A stretch of DNA of 64,000 nt from Daejeonia sp002484105. Its GTDB lineage: Bacteria > Bacteroidota > Bacteroidia > Flavobacteriales > Weeksellaceae. The translations under genes and the position numbers were made by a program. How positions within the stretch are numbered: the first letter of the stretch is position 1; each line of letters opens with the position of its first letter. The stretch is taken from NCBI RefSeq assembly GCF_051175565.1, contig NZ_CP195105.1, positions 2,480,001 to 2,544,000 on the forward strand. The letters are read 5' to 3'. Positions 54,784 through 63,646 of this stretch are shown here, piece by piece. The notes under the pieces are model-generated. The model searched no databases, was not told the origin of the DNA, and saw nothing but the letters and a program-made list of their open reading frames with translations.

Positions 54784-54980
54784 AATACTTCTGCTAAGGT
54801 GTATTGGCAAAATGCAGGGTTAAATACAAAATACAACTACTCGAATCCTTTAGCCGCCAATATTTTCCAATTCCACATTTTTTCTTAATTTAGTTTCATT
54901 GAAAAAATATTGGCTACGATTGGTCTGATCATGAACTTTCGTTCAAATTAAGCCCGCACTTCGCCAATACTTTTTCCGTT
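54784..54980 (+). repeat. attC-like site 24, altered AAC box
   Basis: Arm AATACTTCTGCTAA is followed by GGTGTATTGGC; the usual CAT after TAA is missing, so the AAC box is damaged. The rest of the ATTGGC-class site is intact. Crossover end 54978/54979. Confidence 0.75.
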
Positions 54981-54992
54981 ATCTGCAATTTT

Positions 54993-55556
54993 ATGAAAAT
55001 CAGACCGTTACATATCGCTATCAGTTATTCAATTTTTGTTTCTTTCTTAAGTTGCAAAAAATCAAACTTTGAGGAAAATAAAGAACTAAATTTTATCATT
55101 TCTTCAATTATTAAAACTGAAAATAGATTTAATCCTTCAATAATTTATATTAATGATTCACTAAAACAATTAAAAGTTTACGTTCCTTCAAAAGATGAAA
55201 TTGAACAAAAAATTCCACCGCCACCTCCAGGAAAAACAACAAGTATTCTAAGGCTACTTGATTTCAAACAACATTATACAGCTGAAGATTCAATAAAAGC
55301 TTTAAATCAAAATAATTATGCCTTAAAAACTATTAAAATTGATAAAAACATAAATCCAAAGCTAAAAATATCTAATTCAAACAATACAGAAAAAACATAT
55401 TTATCATTTTCAACACCAATTTATTTCACAAATGGCTTTGCTTATATTGAAGTTGGATATTATGATCACGGCTTCAGTCGCGGAACGGCATACTTAATGA
55501 AAAAAGAAAATGGAAATTGGAAAATATGGGATATTGAATCTTTGTGGATTACATAG
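54993..55556 (+). CDS. Lipoprotein of unknown function, cassette 25
   Basis: 187 aa. Lipobox FLSCKKS at about residue 20. The mature part is Lys/Asn-rich; SFSTPIYFTNGFAYIEVGYYDHG followed by AYLMKKENGNWKIWDIESLWI is the end type of small NTF2-like or putative-lipoprotein domains. Function unknown. Confidence 0.75.
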   Translation: MKIRPLHIAISYSIFVSFLSCKKSNFEENKELNFIISSIIKTENRFNPSIIYINDSLKQLKVYVPSKDEIEQKIPPPPPGKTTSILRLLDFKQHYTAEDSIKALNQNNYALKTIKIDKNINPKLKISNSNNTEKTYLSFSTPIYFTNGFAYIEVGYYDHGFSRGTAYLMKKENGNWKIWDIESLWIT

Positions 55557-55557
55557 A

Positions 55558-55753
55558 AAAACTGCAGATAACATGGTATTTGCAAAATGCGGGGTGAAAA
55601 CCAAGTTGTTCTACTCGATTTTTTTAGTCGCAATTTGCTTTTCATATTACTTTTTTCTTTAAATTAGTCATCTGAAAAAGCAATTTGCTCAGCTCGGTTG
55701 AAACTGAACTTTTCGTTCATTTTCCCCCGCACTTCGCAAATACTTTTTCCGTT
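55558..55753 (+). repeat. attC-like site 25
   Basis: Arm AAAACTGCAGATAAC pairs with GTTATCTGCAATTTT except position 11. GTATTTGC class. Crossover 55751/55752. Confidence 0.85.
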
Positions 55754-55817
55754 AGCTGCAATGCTCACAAAACACCGTCAAAAAAAGAAAAATTATCACT
55801 CTAACAAAAATCAAAAA

Positions 55818-56261
55818 ATGCAAGGTAAAATTAAATTGAAATTAAATCAGAAGTCTTCAATAAGAAATAAGAAGTATGAAGTTTTTATTGACGAAAATTT
55901 CATTGGAAATATTGACTACAAAAGTCCAAAGTTAGATTATATTGCAAATATTGGAACTCACAAAATTCTTATTAAAGGAAATGATTTCGAAAAAGAGGAA
56001 AATTTTACGTTAAGTTCTCAGAAAATAATTCAACCAATAGAACTTAATGAAAATATATTTTGGAGTAAATCTTCAACTGAATTACAAAAATTTGTGAATG
56101 GAATTCTTATTGGAATATTAATAGTTTATTTATTTGTAATTGCTATTATGCTTTACGATAAAATGGAAATAAATTTATCAACGATTCTTCCTTTTTTTCT
56201 AATACTAACATCAATCTCGTTAACAAAAAATAGTCAAAAGTTTACATTAAATTTTAAATAA
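55818..56261 (+). CDS. Small membrane protein, cassette 26 (copy 2 of 2)
   Basis: Identical to the 147-aa protein at 42151, inside an identical 704-bp cassette. The following cassette differs (GTTATCTGCAAGC here, GTTATCTGTCATT there), so the copies end at the core. Confidence 0.78.
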   Translation: MQGKIKLKLNQKSSIRNKKYEVFIDENFIGNIDYKSPKLDYIANIGTHKILIKGNDFEKEENFTLSSQKIIQPIELNENIFWSKSSTELQKFVNGILIGILIVYLFVIAIMLYDKMEINLSTILPFFLILTSISLTKNSQKFTLNFK

Positions 56262-56457
56262 AGCACTGCAGCTAACAAGGTATTTGCAAAATGCGGGGTG
56301 AAATCCAAGTTGCTCTACTCCACTTTTTTTGCCGCAACTTGCTTTTCGTTACACATTTTTTAGTAATTTAGTTCCACGAAAAAGCAATTTGCTTCGTACA
56401 GTCTTCCTTGAACTAAAGTTCTTCGAAAGCCCGCACTTCGCAAATACTTTTTCCGTT
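56262..56457 (+). repeat. attC-like site 26
   Basis: As site 16. Crossover 56455/56456. Confidence 0.85.
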
Positions 56458-56518
56458 ATCTGCAAGCAATACAAAATGTGTGTTAAAAACTAAACAAATT
56501 AATTAAAAATCAAAAGTT

Positions 56519-56911
56519 ATGAAGAAGTTTTTCTTATTTTTTACCGTATCAATTATTACCGCACTTTCTATTATTTCATGTTCAAGAGACGATGATAAAC
56601 CTGCGGACAACTCATGGGTTTATGGAAAATGGAATGTTACACATTACAGTGAAAGTGCAAATGGAACATATAATGATATGACAATCCTCGGATATTATGC
56701 GCAATTTAATTCAGACGGGTCATATAAATCTTATTCTGGTTCAAATTATTCAGGAACATACACAGTTAACGGAAATACCATAAAAGCAAAAGTTGGTTCT
56801 GAAACTGTTGTTTACGATGTTTTGGAAAGAAGCGGAAATAACGCAAAAGCAAAAATGTACTATGAAAGTGACCCAACAGACATTGTATACTTCAAATTAG
56901 TAAAACAATAA
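56519..56911 (+). CDS. Lipocalin-like lipoprotein, cassette 27
   Basis: 130 aa. Lipobox IISCSRDDD, then a small lipocalin-like domain: SWVYGKWNVTHYSE, GYYAQFNSDGSYKSY, SGTYTVNGNTIKAKV, VYDVLERSGNNAKAKMYY. Exported and membrane-anchored; ligand unknown. Its signal region resembles the cassette 7 lipoprotein. Confidence 0.85.
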   Translation: MKKFFLFFTVSIITALSIISCSRDDDKPADNSWVYGKWNVTHYSESANGTYNDMTILGYYAQFNSDGSYKSYSGSNYSGTYTVNGNTIKAKVGSETVVYDVLERSGNNAKAKMYYESDPTDIVYFKLVKQ

Positions 56912-56913
56912 AT

Positions 56914-56932
56914 TTGCCTGCAGATAACATGG
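56914..56932 (+). repeat. attC-like site 27, left part (split by IS1182-like element)
   Basis: Arm TTGCCTGCAGATAAC plus ATGG; ACATGG is duplicated at 58702-58707. The arm pairs with GTTATCTGCAAGCAA except position 11. Confidence 0.8.
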
Positions 56933-58701
56933 GTAACCGTTGCACAACTCCTTTTTTTTGTAGAAAAAGCATAAAGGTTGACCTCGTTTAAGCCGTTTTA
57001 GGCGAGGTTTATTTTTTAGTTCCCGGACAAAATCATAAAGTTTGGGGAGCTTAAAATAGAGCTTCGGAGGTTGTTTAAAAATGTGTTCAGAAAAGTGGGT
57101 ACTTTCCCTTGTTTCCGGAGGGCAACCTGCGCAGGAACGCCTGGCTTTTTGACGATAAAACGCAGGTATTTTTTCAGATTATACGTCAGTGCCGCCATCA
57201 ATACGTGTTTGTGGGCGGCTTTCATCCCTCGTGTATTAACCCGCTTCATATTGTGATGGTTGATCAGCGTTCCCAAAACCGGCTCCACCGTGCTGCTCCG
57301 GCGTTTCACCAATCGGCGGTGGTAGGAGTGCCGGGAGGCCAGTTTCTCGTGCATTTTATCGTAAAGGGGCTTGTGGATGCTTTCTTCCAACTTTTTGAAC
57401 TTGGTCTTTTCCCCACAACATTCGGCTCTGAGCGGACAATCTTTGCAGTCCTTCTCGCTGCTGCGGTAGCTCTTCTTTTCGTAGCCCTTGCTGTCGGTTA
57501 ATATGCCCTTAAATGGTAAAAAGGCTTTGTTGCCACCTTTTTTCACGCATTCATAACGCTTTTCTTTTTCATTGAAAATAAATCCCTCTCGCTCGGGTTT
57601 GTACTGTCCGAAATTGGGGATCCATGCATCAATCTTTTTGTCCTCACAATACTGCAAACTCTCGCCACTGCTGTACCCCGCATCGGCTACTACTTCCTCG
57701 ATTTTGATGTTGTTTTGGTTCAGATTCTCTAAGGTTTGATCCATAATTTCCGAAAAAATCGCACTGTCTTTACGCCCTGCTGTACTGGCACAAGCGCCCG
57801 TGATCACGTGGTTTTTATCATCCACCGACAATTGTCCTGCGTAATTCAGCTGCCGCGGTTTGCCCGGTTTGGTCGAAATCTTTGCATCGGGGTCGGTTGG
57901 GCTGTAATGTGTGTGGTTGCTCAGAAATTTTGCACGAATTTCCTCTCCATCTTCATTCAAACGCATTCTTTTAACATGGCCAGGCATCTTTTTGTATTTT
58001 TCCTTTTTCCACTGGTGATGCTGCTCTACCAGCTTCTTTCTGGTGGACGTTATTTTAAACTCACTGTTTTCTTCCAATTCGTTTACATACGCAGAAGCAT
58101 CTTCCAAAACTTCCTTTTCCACCAAACTATCCATGCTCGCATTGGCCTTGATAAACGCGGAATCGACTGCCTGACGTTTGCCACGAACCATGCCTTTGTT
58201 TACGCACAGCATGAGCACATGTTGAAACAAACTCAAAAAAACTTCTTCGCCCAAAAGTTGTCTGGTCCGGCTGATGGTGGAATGCCACGGCAATTCTTCA
58301 TTCAGGTCATATCCCAGAAACCAACGCACATCAAGGCAATTGGAGCAAAACCGAAGCAATGCCCGGTCGCTGTTGATGTTATTGAGATAGCCGACCAGTA
58401 ATATTTTGAAGAAAACCACCGGGTCAATGCTCTGTTGACCTTCACGGCCGTAATAGGAACGGGTGGCGCGGTACAGGAACGATAAATCAAGCTCCCGACG
58501 GACGATTCTGTAAAAATTGTTCGCCGGAACCATGCCATCCAAACTGAGTTCGTAATAAAGCTGAGGGGTAAATTCTTTTTTTCCTTGCATAGCCAAATAT
58601 ACGAATTAAAATACTGATATACAAGTATTTAACCTGCAATTTTAATCACAATTCTTCTTTTTTCCATTATTTTATACGCAATGGTGAGTTGTGCAACAGG
58701 C
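56933..58701 (-). mobile_element. IS1182-like element, copy B
   Basis: 1769 bp, same ends and orientation as copy A, 6-bp duplication ACATGG. It differs from copies A and C at a few bases (for example around 58322-58327 and 58431-58438), so it is an older or separate insertion. Confidence 0.88.
57016..58596 (-). CDS. IS1182-family transposase, copy B
   Basis: 526 aa, same protein as copy A despite several silent base changes; DDE residues as described for copy A. Confidence 0.93.
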   Translation of the reverse strand: MAMQGKKEFTPQLYYELSLDGMVPANNFYRIVRRELDLSFLYRATRSYYGREGQQSIDPVVFFKILLVGYLNNINSDRALLRFCSNCLDVRWFLGYDLNEELPWHSTISRTRQLLGEEVFLSLFQHVLMLCVNKGMVRGKRQAVDSAFIKANASMDSLVEKEVLEDASAYVNELEENSEFKITSTRKKLVEQHHQWKKEKYKKMPGHVKRMRLNEDGEEIRAKFLSNHTHYSPTDPDAKISTKPGKPRQLNYAGQLSVDDKNHVITGACASTAGRKDSAIFSEIMDQTLENLNQNNIKIEEVVADAGYSSGESLQYCEDKKIDAWIPNFGQYKPEREGFIFNEKEKRYECVKKGGNKAFLPFKGILTDSKGYEKKSYRSSEKDCKDCPLRAECCGEKTKFKKLEESIHKPLYDKMHEKLASRHSYHRRLVKRRSSTVEPVLGTLINHHNMKRVNTRGMKAAHKHVLMAALTYNLKKYLRFIVKKPGVPAQVALRKQGKVPTFLNTFLNNLRSSILSSPNFMILSGN

Positions 58702-58884
58702 ACATGGGTTTTGCAAGATGCGGGGTTAAAGGAAATCTCAGAGAAATTCTTTAAAGTACCCGCAAAAAACCATTTCGTTTTTTTTTGTAAATTTGAAAAA
58801 ATGAAAATGGTTTTTGCTAGAGATTGGTTCTCCTCTCCACTTTTAGTTTACAGTAGTCCGCACCTCGCAAAGCCCTTTTCCGTT
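58702..58884 (+). repeat. attC-like site 27, right part (GTTTTGC class)
   Basis: ACATGGGTTTTGC ... CTCGCAAAGCCC, ends CCGTT; crossover 58882/58883. Confidence 0.8.
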
Positions 58885-58915
58885 AGCTGTAATGCTAAAA
58901 AACAACCGTAACAAA

Positions 58916-59686
58916 ATGAAATTCAGATTATTAATTATTATTTTCACTTTTACAATATCAAAAATTTTTGCAACCGCACAAGCTCCTGATAAAATAATAA
59001 TTGAAAATAAGGAATACAATTTATTGAATAATCCTCTCGAATTTTTTTTTGCTAAAAATCCCGAATTTGACCCAATTTATGGAGGAAAAATCAAAATGTT
59101 TGACAAATATAAAACAGAGATAATTCCTATTCCTTTTTCAACTGGAAATTATCGAGGTTATATTGCAACTTTTAAAATTGAGAATCAATTATTAAAGCTT
59201 ATTGATATAAAGATTCAAAATATAGAATCTGAAAATCGAGAATACATTTCAGTTTATAAAGAATTATTTGGTGATAAAAATATAATTCTCAACTACTCTG
59301 GAATCTTAGTGATTCCAACCGGAGACTTTTTGGATTCGGCAAATTTTGGGTATTCATATTTGTATAGCAAATATCGACTTTTAACAATAAATAATGACAA
59401 AATCACAAAAGAAAAGGAAATAGATAAAGACGATTATCTAAAATTTAAAGTGAATCAATTTACCAAATACAAAAAAACTAATCAATATAAAATTGAAGTT
59501 AAAAACTACTATGAAAATTGGAAAGATGATAAAAAAATGGAATTATCAAAAAAGAATACTAAACATTTGACAAAGAATGAGATTCTTCAACTGAAAAAGG
59601 AGTATGAAAATCCACCTAGTCTTGAAATGGTCGAAAACTTCTTATTTCTCACAAAAAATATTGATTTCGTAATAGTGGAATACTAA
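58916..59686 (+). CDS. Exported protein of unknown function, cassette 28
   Basis: 256 aa; ATG 58916 gives a clear signal peptide (MKFRLLIIIFTFTISKIFA), while the in-frame ATG at 58892 falls within the 5' arm. The mature region is beta-rich then strongly charged and helical toward the end. No family recognised. Confidence 0.72.
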   Translation: MKFRLLIIIFTFTISKIFATAQAPDKIIIENKEYNLLNNPLEFFFAKNPEFDPIYGGKIKMFDKYKTEIIPIPFSTGNYRGYIATFKIENQLLKLIDIKIQNIESENREYISVYKELFGDKNIILNYSGILVIPTGDFLDSANFGYSYLYSKYRLLTINNDKITKEKEIDKDDYLKFKVNQFTKYKKTNQYKIEVKNYYENWKDDKKMELSKKNTKHLTKNEILQLKKEYENPPSLEMVENFLFLTKNIDFVIVEY

Positions 59687-59689
59687 AAA

Positions 59690-59885
59690 AGCACTACAGC
59701 TAACATGGTATTTGCAAAATGCGGGGTGAAAACCAAGTTGTTCTACTCCACTTTTTTTGCCGCAACTTGCTTTTCATATTACTTTTTTCTTTAAATTAGT
59801 AACCTGAAAAAGCAATTTGCTCAGCTCGGTTGAAATTGAACTTTTCGTTCATTTTCCCCCGCACTTCGCAAATACTTTTTCCGTT
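59690..59885 (+). repeat. attC-like site 28
   Basis: Arm AGCACTACAGCTAAC pairs with GTTAGCTGTAATGCT except position 11. GTATTTGC class. Crossover 59883/59884. Confidence 0.85.
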
Positions 59886-59946
59886 GTGCGACATTTTACA
59901 CAAAAATACCGTTAAAAATAATTCATAGATTTTTAAATTTTTGCAC

Positions 59947-59954
59947 TATATTTG
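59947..59954 (+). promoter_or_regulatory. Own -7 box of toxin-antitoxin cassette 29
   Basis: TATATTTG, 26 bp before the toxin start; the -33 region is only T-rich. Confidence 0.55.
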
Positions 59955-59980
59955 TATCCGAATGAATACAGATTTAAGAA

Positions 59981-60283
59981 ATGTACTTTATAGAAAAAAC
60001 GAACGAATTTGATAAATGGTTGAAGAAATTAAAAGATTTAAGAGCGAAAGCTAAAATTTTGTTTCGGATCCAAAAATTGGAAACTGAAGAATATTTCGGA
60101 GAATGGAAACCTGTTGGAAATGGAATAAGCGAACTGAAAATTAATTATGCGAAAGGTTACAGAGTTTATTTCAAAGAAAAAGATGGGAAAATAATCGTTT
60201 TATTGATTGGCGGAGATAAATCTTCTCAACAAAAAGACATTGAAAAAGCAAAAGAAATTTGGGACAATTTGAAAAATAAGTAA
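59981..60283 (+). CDS. RelE/ParE-type addiction toxin, cassette 29
   Basis: 100 aa of the addiction-module killer protein group: FDKWLKKLKDLRAKAKILFRI, GNGISELKINYAKGYRVYFKE, IIVLLIGGDKSSQQKDIEKAKEI. These diagnostic stretches define HigB-type RelE toxins. The antitoxin begins 1 bp after its stop. Confidence 0.92.
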   Translation: MYFIEKTNEFDKWLKKLKDLRAKAKILFRIQKLETEEYFGEWKPVGNGISELKINYAKGYRVYFKEKDGKIIVLLIGGDKSSQQKDIEKAKEIWDNLKNK

Positions 60284-60284
60284 A

Positions 60285-60569
60285 ATGGAAAGTACAAAAT
60301 TTGACATAGCAGATTATTTAGACAGCAAAGAAATGATTGCTGAATATCTTAATGAAGTTTTAGAAGAAGGAAACGATGCGCAAATAATAAATGCAATCGG
60401 AAATATTGCAAAAGCAATTGGAATGACAAAAATCGCGGAAGAAACTGGATTAAGCAGACCAAGCTTATACAAAGCTTTATCAGATGGAGCAAAACCACAA
60501 TTTGGAACGATAATGAAAGTTTTGAAAGCAGTTGGTGGACAAATACAAATTAATCCTCAAACTGCATAA
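60285..60569 (+). CDS. Addiction-module antidote protein (HTH), cassette 29
   Basis: 94 aa: DIADYLDSKEMIAEYLNEVLEEG, then the HTH MTKIAEETGLSRPSLYKALS and GTIMKVLKAVGGQIQI. Canonical partner of the preceding toxin; represses the operon through the toxin complex. Confidence 0.93.
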   Translation: MESTKFDIADYLDSKEMIAEYLNEVLEEGNDAQIINAIGNIAKAIGMTKIAEETGLSRPSLYKALSDGAKPQFGTIMKVLKAVGGQIQINPQTA

Positions 60570-60584
60570 AAAAAAACGATCGCA

Positions 60585-60769
60585 CAACATTGTATTTGCA
60601 AAATGCGGGGTGAAAACCAAGTTGTTCTACTCGATTTTTTTTCTCGCAATTTGCTTTTCATATTACTTTTTTCTTTAAATTAGTCATCTGAAAAAGCAAT
60701 TTGCTCAGCTCGGTTAAAATTGAACTTTTCGTTCATTTTCGCCCGCACTTCGCAAATACTTTTTCCGTT
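60585..60769 (+). repeat. attC-like site 29
   Basis: Arm ends GATCGCACAAC; it matches GTTGTGCGACATTTT with one inserted A plus the usual mismatch. GTATTTGC class. Crossover 60767/60768. Confidence 0.83.
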
Positions 60770-60794
60770 ATCTGCAACCAGATTTGAACAGAAC

Positions 60795-61355
60795 GTGGAA
60801 ATATTAATTAATCAAAAGTCAGTTTCGTTAACGGATGAATATCAAATAATTGTTGATAATAATCCAAAATTCTATGCTATATCTGAACCTCTAAAAAAAT
60901 CTGCTAAAATAAACGTATATAATTTGCACGATAAAAAATTGATTGCAAAAATTGCAAAACAAAATTTCGGAATTCGTGCTAATTATCTAATTCAAGATTT
61001 GGAAAGAAATAAAATTTATTCTTTCGAAGAAATTAACAATATAAAACTAATTCTTAAATGCCAAATTGGTGATGATTTATTTCAACTTTATGGACATAAC
61101 AGAAATAAATACTCAATTTTTAAAAATCAAAATCAAATCGCTTATTGGGAAAAGAATAACTTTATATTAGGAGAAAAAGACTTTTATAAAATAATTGCAA
61201 ACAATGATGAAAATCCATTAAACTTAGCTTCCTTTTGTATTTGTGTAGATAATGCAAAAAATAACTTTCAAAACGAATTATCTTTATTCAATTTTGATAT
61301 TGGATTTAAAGGAAACTTACTAAGAAAATTTGATTCTGAATGGAAACCAAAATGA
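60795..61355 (+). CDS. LURP/tubby-like protein of unknown function, cassette 30
   Basis: 186 aa from GTG 60795; the frame is open upstream only through the attC-like site. Alternating strands such as FQLYGHNRNKYSIFKNQNQIAYWEKNNFILG ending with a long helix-like CICVDNAKN segment recall the tubby/LURP-one scaffold fold. No signal peptide. Tentative. Confidence 0.6.
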   Translation: MEILINQKSVSLTDEYQIIVDNNPKFYAISEPLKKSAKINVYNLHDKKLIAKIAKQNFGIRANYLIQDLERNKIYSFEEINNIKLILKCQIGDDLFQLYGHNRNKYSIFKNQNQIAYWEKNNFILGEKDFYKIIANNDENPLNLASFCICVDNAKNNFQNELSLFNFDIGFKGNLLRKFDSEWKPK

Positions 61356-61361
61356 AAAATT

Positions 61362-61380
61362 CTGGCTGCAGATAACATTG
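61362..61380 (+). repeat. attC-like site 30, left part (split by IS1182-like element)
   Basis: Arm CTGGCTGCAGATAAC pairs with GTTATCTGCAACCAG except position 11. ACATTG at the junction is duplicated at 63150-63155. Confidence 0.8.
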
Positions 61381-63149
61381 GTAACCGTTGCACAACTCCT
61401 TTTTTTTGTAGAAAAAGCATAAAGGTTGACCTCGTTTAAGCCGTTTTAGGCGAGGTTTATTTTTTAGTTCCCGGACAAAATCATAAAGTTTGGGGAGCTT
61501 AAAATAGAGCTTCGGAGGTTGTTTAAAAATGTGTTCAGAAAAGTGGGTACTTTCCCTTGTTTCCGGAGGGCAACCTGCGCAGGAACGCCTGGCTTTTTGA
61601 CGATAAAACGCAGGTATTTTTTCAGATTATACGTCAGTGCCGCCATCAATACGTGTTTGTGGGCGGCTTTCATCCCTCGTGTATTAACCCGCTTCATATT
61701 GTGATGGTTGATCAGCGTTCCCAAAACCGGCTCCACCGTGCTGCTCCGGCGTTTCACCAATCGGCGGTGGTAGGAGTGCCGGGAGGCCAGTTTCTCGTGC
61801 ATTTTATCGTAAAGGGGCTTGTGGATGCTTTCTTCCAACTTTTTGAACTTGGTCTTTTCCCCACAACATTCGGCTCTGAGCGGACAATCTTTGCAGTCCT
61901 TCTCGCTGCTGCGGTAGCTCTTCTTTTCGTAGCCCTTGCTGTCGGTTAATATGCCCTTAAATGGTAAAAAGGCTTTGTTGCCACCTTTTTTCACGCATTC
62001 ATAACGCTTTTCTTTTTCATTGAAAATAAATCCCTCTCGCTCGGGTTTGTACTGTCCGAAATTGGGGATCCATGCATCAATCTTTTTGTCCTCACAATAC
62101 TGCAAACTCTCGCCACTGCTGTACCCCGCATCGGCTACTACTTCCTCGATTTTGATGTTGTTTTGGTTCAGATTCTCTAAGGTTTGATCCATAATTTCCG
62201 AAAAAATCGCACTGTCTTTACGCCCTGCTGTACTGGCACAAGCGCCTGTGATCACGTGGTTTTTATCATCCACCGACAATTGTCCTGCGTAATTTAGCTG
62301 CCGCGGTTTGCCCGGTTTGGTCGAAATCTTTGCATCGGGGTCGGTTGGGCTGTAATGTGTGTGGTTGCTCAGAAATTTTGCACGAATTTCCTCTCCATCT
62401 TCATTCAAACGCATTCTTTTAACATGGCCAGGCATCTTTTTGTATTTTTCCTTTTTCCACTGGTGATGCTGCTCTACCAGCTTCTTTCTGGTGGACGTTA
62501 TTTTAAACTCACTGTTTTCTTCCAATTCGTTTACATACGCAGAAGCATCTTCCAAAACTTCCTTTTCCACCAAACTATCCATGCTCGCATTGGCCTTGAT
62601 AAACGCGGAATCGACTGCCTGACGTTTGCCACGAACCATGCCTTTGTTTACGCACAGCATGAGCACATGTTGAAACAAACTCAAAAAAACTTCTTCGCCC
62701 AAAAGTTGTCTGGTCCGGCTGATGGTGGAATGCCACGGCAATTCTTCATTCAGGTCATATCCCAGAAACCACCGTACATCAAGGCAATTGGAGCAAAACC
62801 GAAGCAATGCCCGGTCGCTGTTGATGTTATTGAGATAGCCGACCAGTAATATTTTGAAGAAAACCACCGGGTCAATGCTTTGCTGACCTTCACGGCCGTA
62901 ATAGGAACGGGTGGCGCGGTACAGGAACGATAAATCAAGCTCCCGACGGACGATTCTGTAAAAATTGTTCGCCGGAACCATGCCATCCAAACTGAGTTCG
63001 TAATAAAGCTGAGGGGTAAATTCTTTTTTTCCTTGCATAGCCAAATATACGAATTAAAATACTGATATACAAGTATTTAACCTGCAATTTTAATCACAAT
63101 TCTTCTTTTTTCCATTATTTTATACGCAATGGTGAGTTGTGCAACAGGC
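61381..63149 (-). mobile_element. IS1182-like element, copy C
   Basis: 1769 bp; flanked by ACATTG on both sides instead of ACATGG, which proves the 6 bp are duplicated target, not element sequence. Sequence agrees with copy A at the positions where copy B differs. Confidence 0.9.
61464..63044 (-). CDS. IS1182-family transposase, copy C
   Basis: 526 aa, identical to copies A and B at protein level as read. Confidence 0.93.
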   Translation of the reverse strand: MAMQGKKEFTPQLYYELSLDGMVPANNFYRIVRRELDLSFLYRATRSYYGREGQQSIDPVVFFKILLVGYLNNINSDRALLRFCSNCLDVRWFLGYDLNEELPWHSTISRTRQLLGEEVFLSLFQHVLMLCVNKGMVRGKRQAVDSAFIKANASMDSLVEKEVLEDASAYVNELEENSEFKITSTRKKLVEQHHQWKKEKYKKMPGHVKRMRLNEDGEEIRAKFLSNHTHYSPTDPDAKISTKPGKPRQLNYAGQLSVDDKNHVITGACASTAGRKDSAIFSEIMDQTLENLNQNNIKIEEVVADAGYSSGESLQYCEDKKIDAWIPNFGQYKPEREGFIFNEKEKRYECVKKGGNKAFLPFKGILTDSKGYEKKSYRSSEKDCKDCPLRAECCGEKTKFKKLEESIHKPLYDKMHEKLASRHSYHRRLVKRRSSTVEPVLGTLINHHNMKRVNTRGMKAAHKHVLMAALTYNLKKYLRFIVKKPGVPAQVALRKQGKVPTFLNTFLNNLRSSILSSPNFMILSGN

Positions 63150-63333
63150 ACATTGTATTGGCAAAATGCGGGGTTTAAATCCGAGTTGAACTACTCTACT
63201 TTTCTTGCCGCCGCTGCTTTTCATATAATCTTTTTTCTTAAATTAGCTTATCTGAAAAAGCATCGGCTTCGCTTGGTCTGAATTTGAACATTTGTTCAAA
63301 TTAAGCCCGCACTTCGCCAATACTTTTTCCGTT
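63150..63333 (+). repeat. attC-like site 30, right part (ATTGGC class)
   Basis: ACATTGTATTGGC ... CTTCGCCAATAC, ends CCGTT; crossover 63331/63332. Confidence 0.8.
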
Positions 63334-63353
63334 GTACGAAACCAGTTGCAAAT

Positions 63354-63385
63354 ATTGCGTCAAATCAAAAATTTAATTAAATTTG
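63354..63385 (+). promoter_or_regulatory. Own promoter of toxin-antitoxin cassette 31
   Basis: TAAATTTG at 63378-63385 with ATTG about 20 bp upstream, 18 bp before the antitoxin ATG at 63404. Confidence 0.6.
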
Positions 63386-63403
63386 GAATTAAATTTAAAA
63401 ATA

Positions 63404-63646
63404 ATGAATTTAGAAGCACGCAAAATATCACTCGTTCAAGAATTCTTGAGAATTGATAATGAAAAAATTATCAGTGCTTTAGAAAATTTTCTTTATAAAA
63501 ATAAATCTGAATTTTTTGAGCAAAACTTAAATCCAATGTCTTTGGAACAATTTAATCGTGAAATTGATCAAGCATTGGAAGATGAAAAAAATAATCGAAT
63601 TATTTCCGCAAAAGATCTAAAACAAAAAATTCAAAAATGGAGTTAG
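63404..63646 (+). CDS. Probable antitoxin partner of ParE-like toxin, cassette 31
   Basis: 80 aa from ATG 63404 (an in-frame TTG at 63383 would overlap the promoter box). Acidic helical protein: ARKISLVQEFLRIDNEKIISALENFLY, then SLEQFNREIDQALEDEKNNRIISAKDLKQKI. This layout is common for antitoxins placed before RelE/ParE toxins. It overlaps the toxin gene by 10 bp. Confidence 0.83.
   Translation: MNLEARKISLVQEFLRIDNEKIISALENFLYKNKSEFFEQNLNPMSLEQFNREIDQALEDEKNNRIISAKDLKQKIQKWS

Noticed and set aside
16446..63333. Array of regularly spaced repeats as a CRISPR
   Set aside because: Repeats are about 180 bp palindromes and the spacers are whole genes; there are no cas genes or short repeats.
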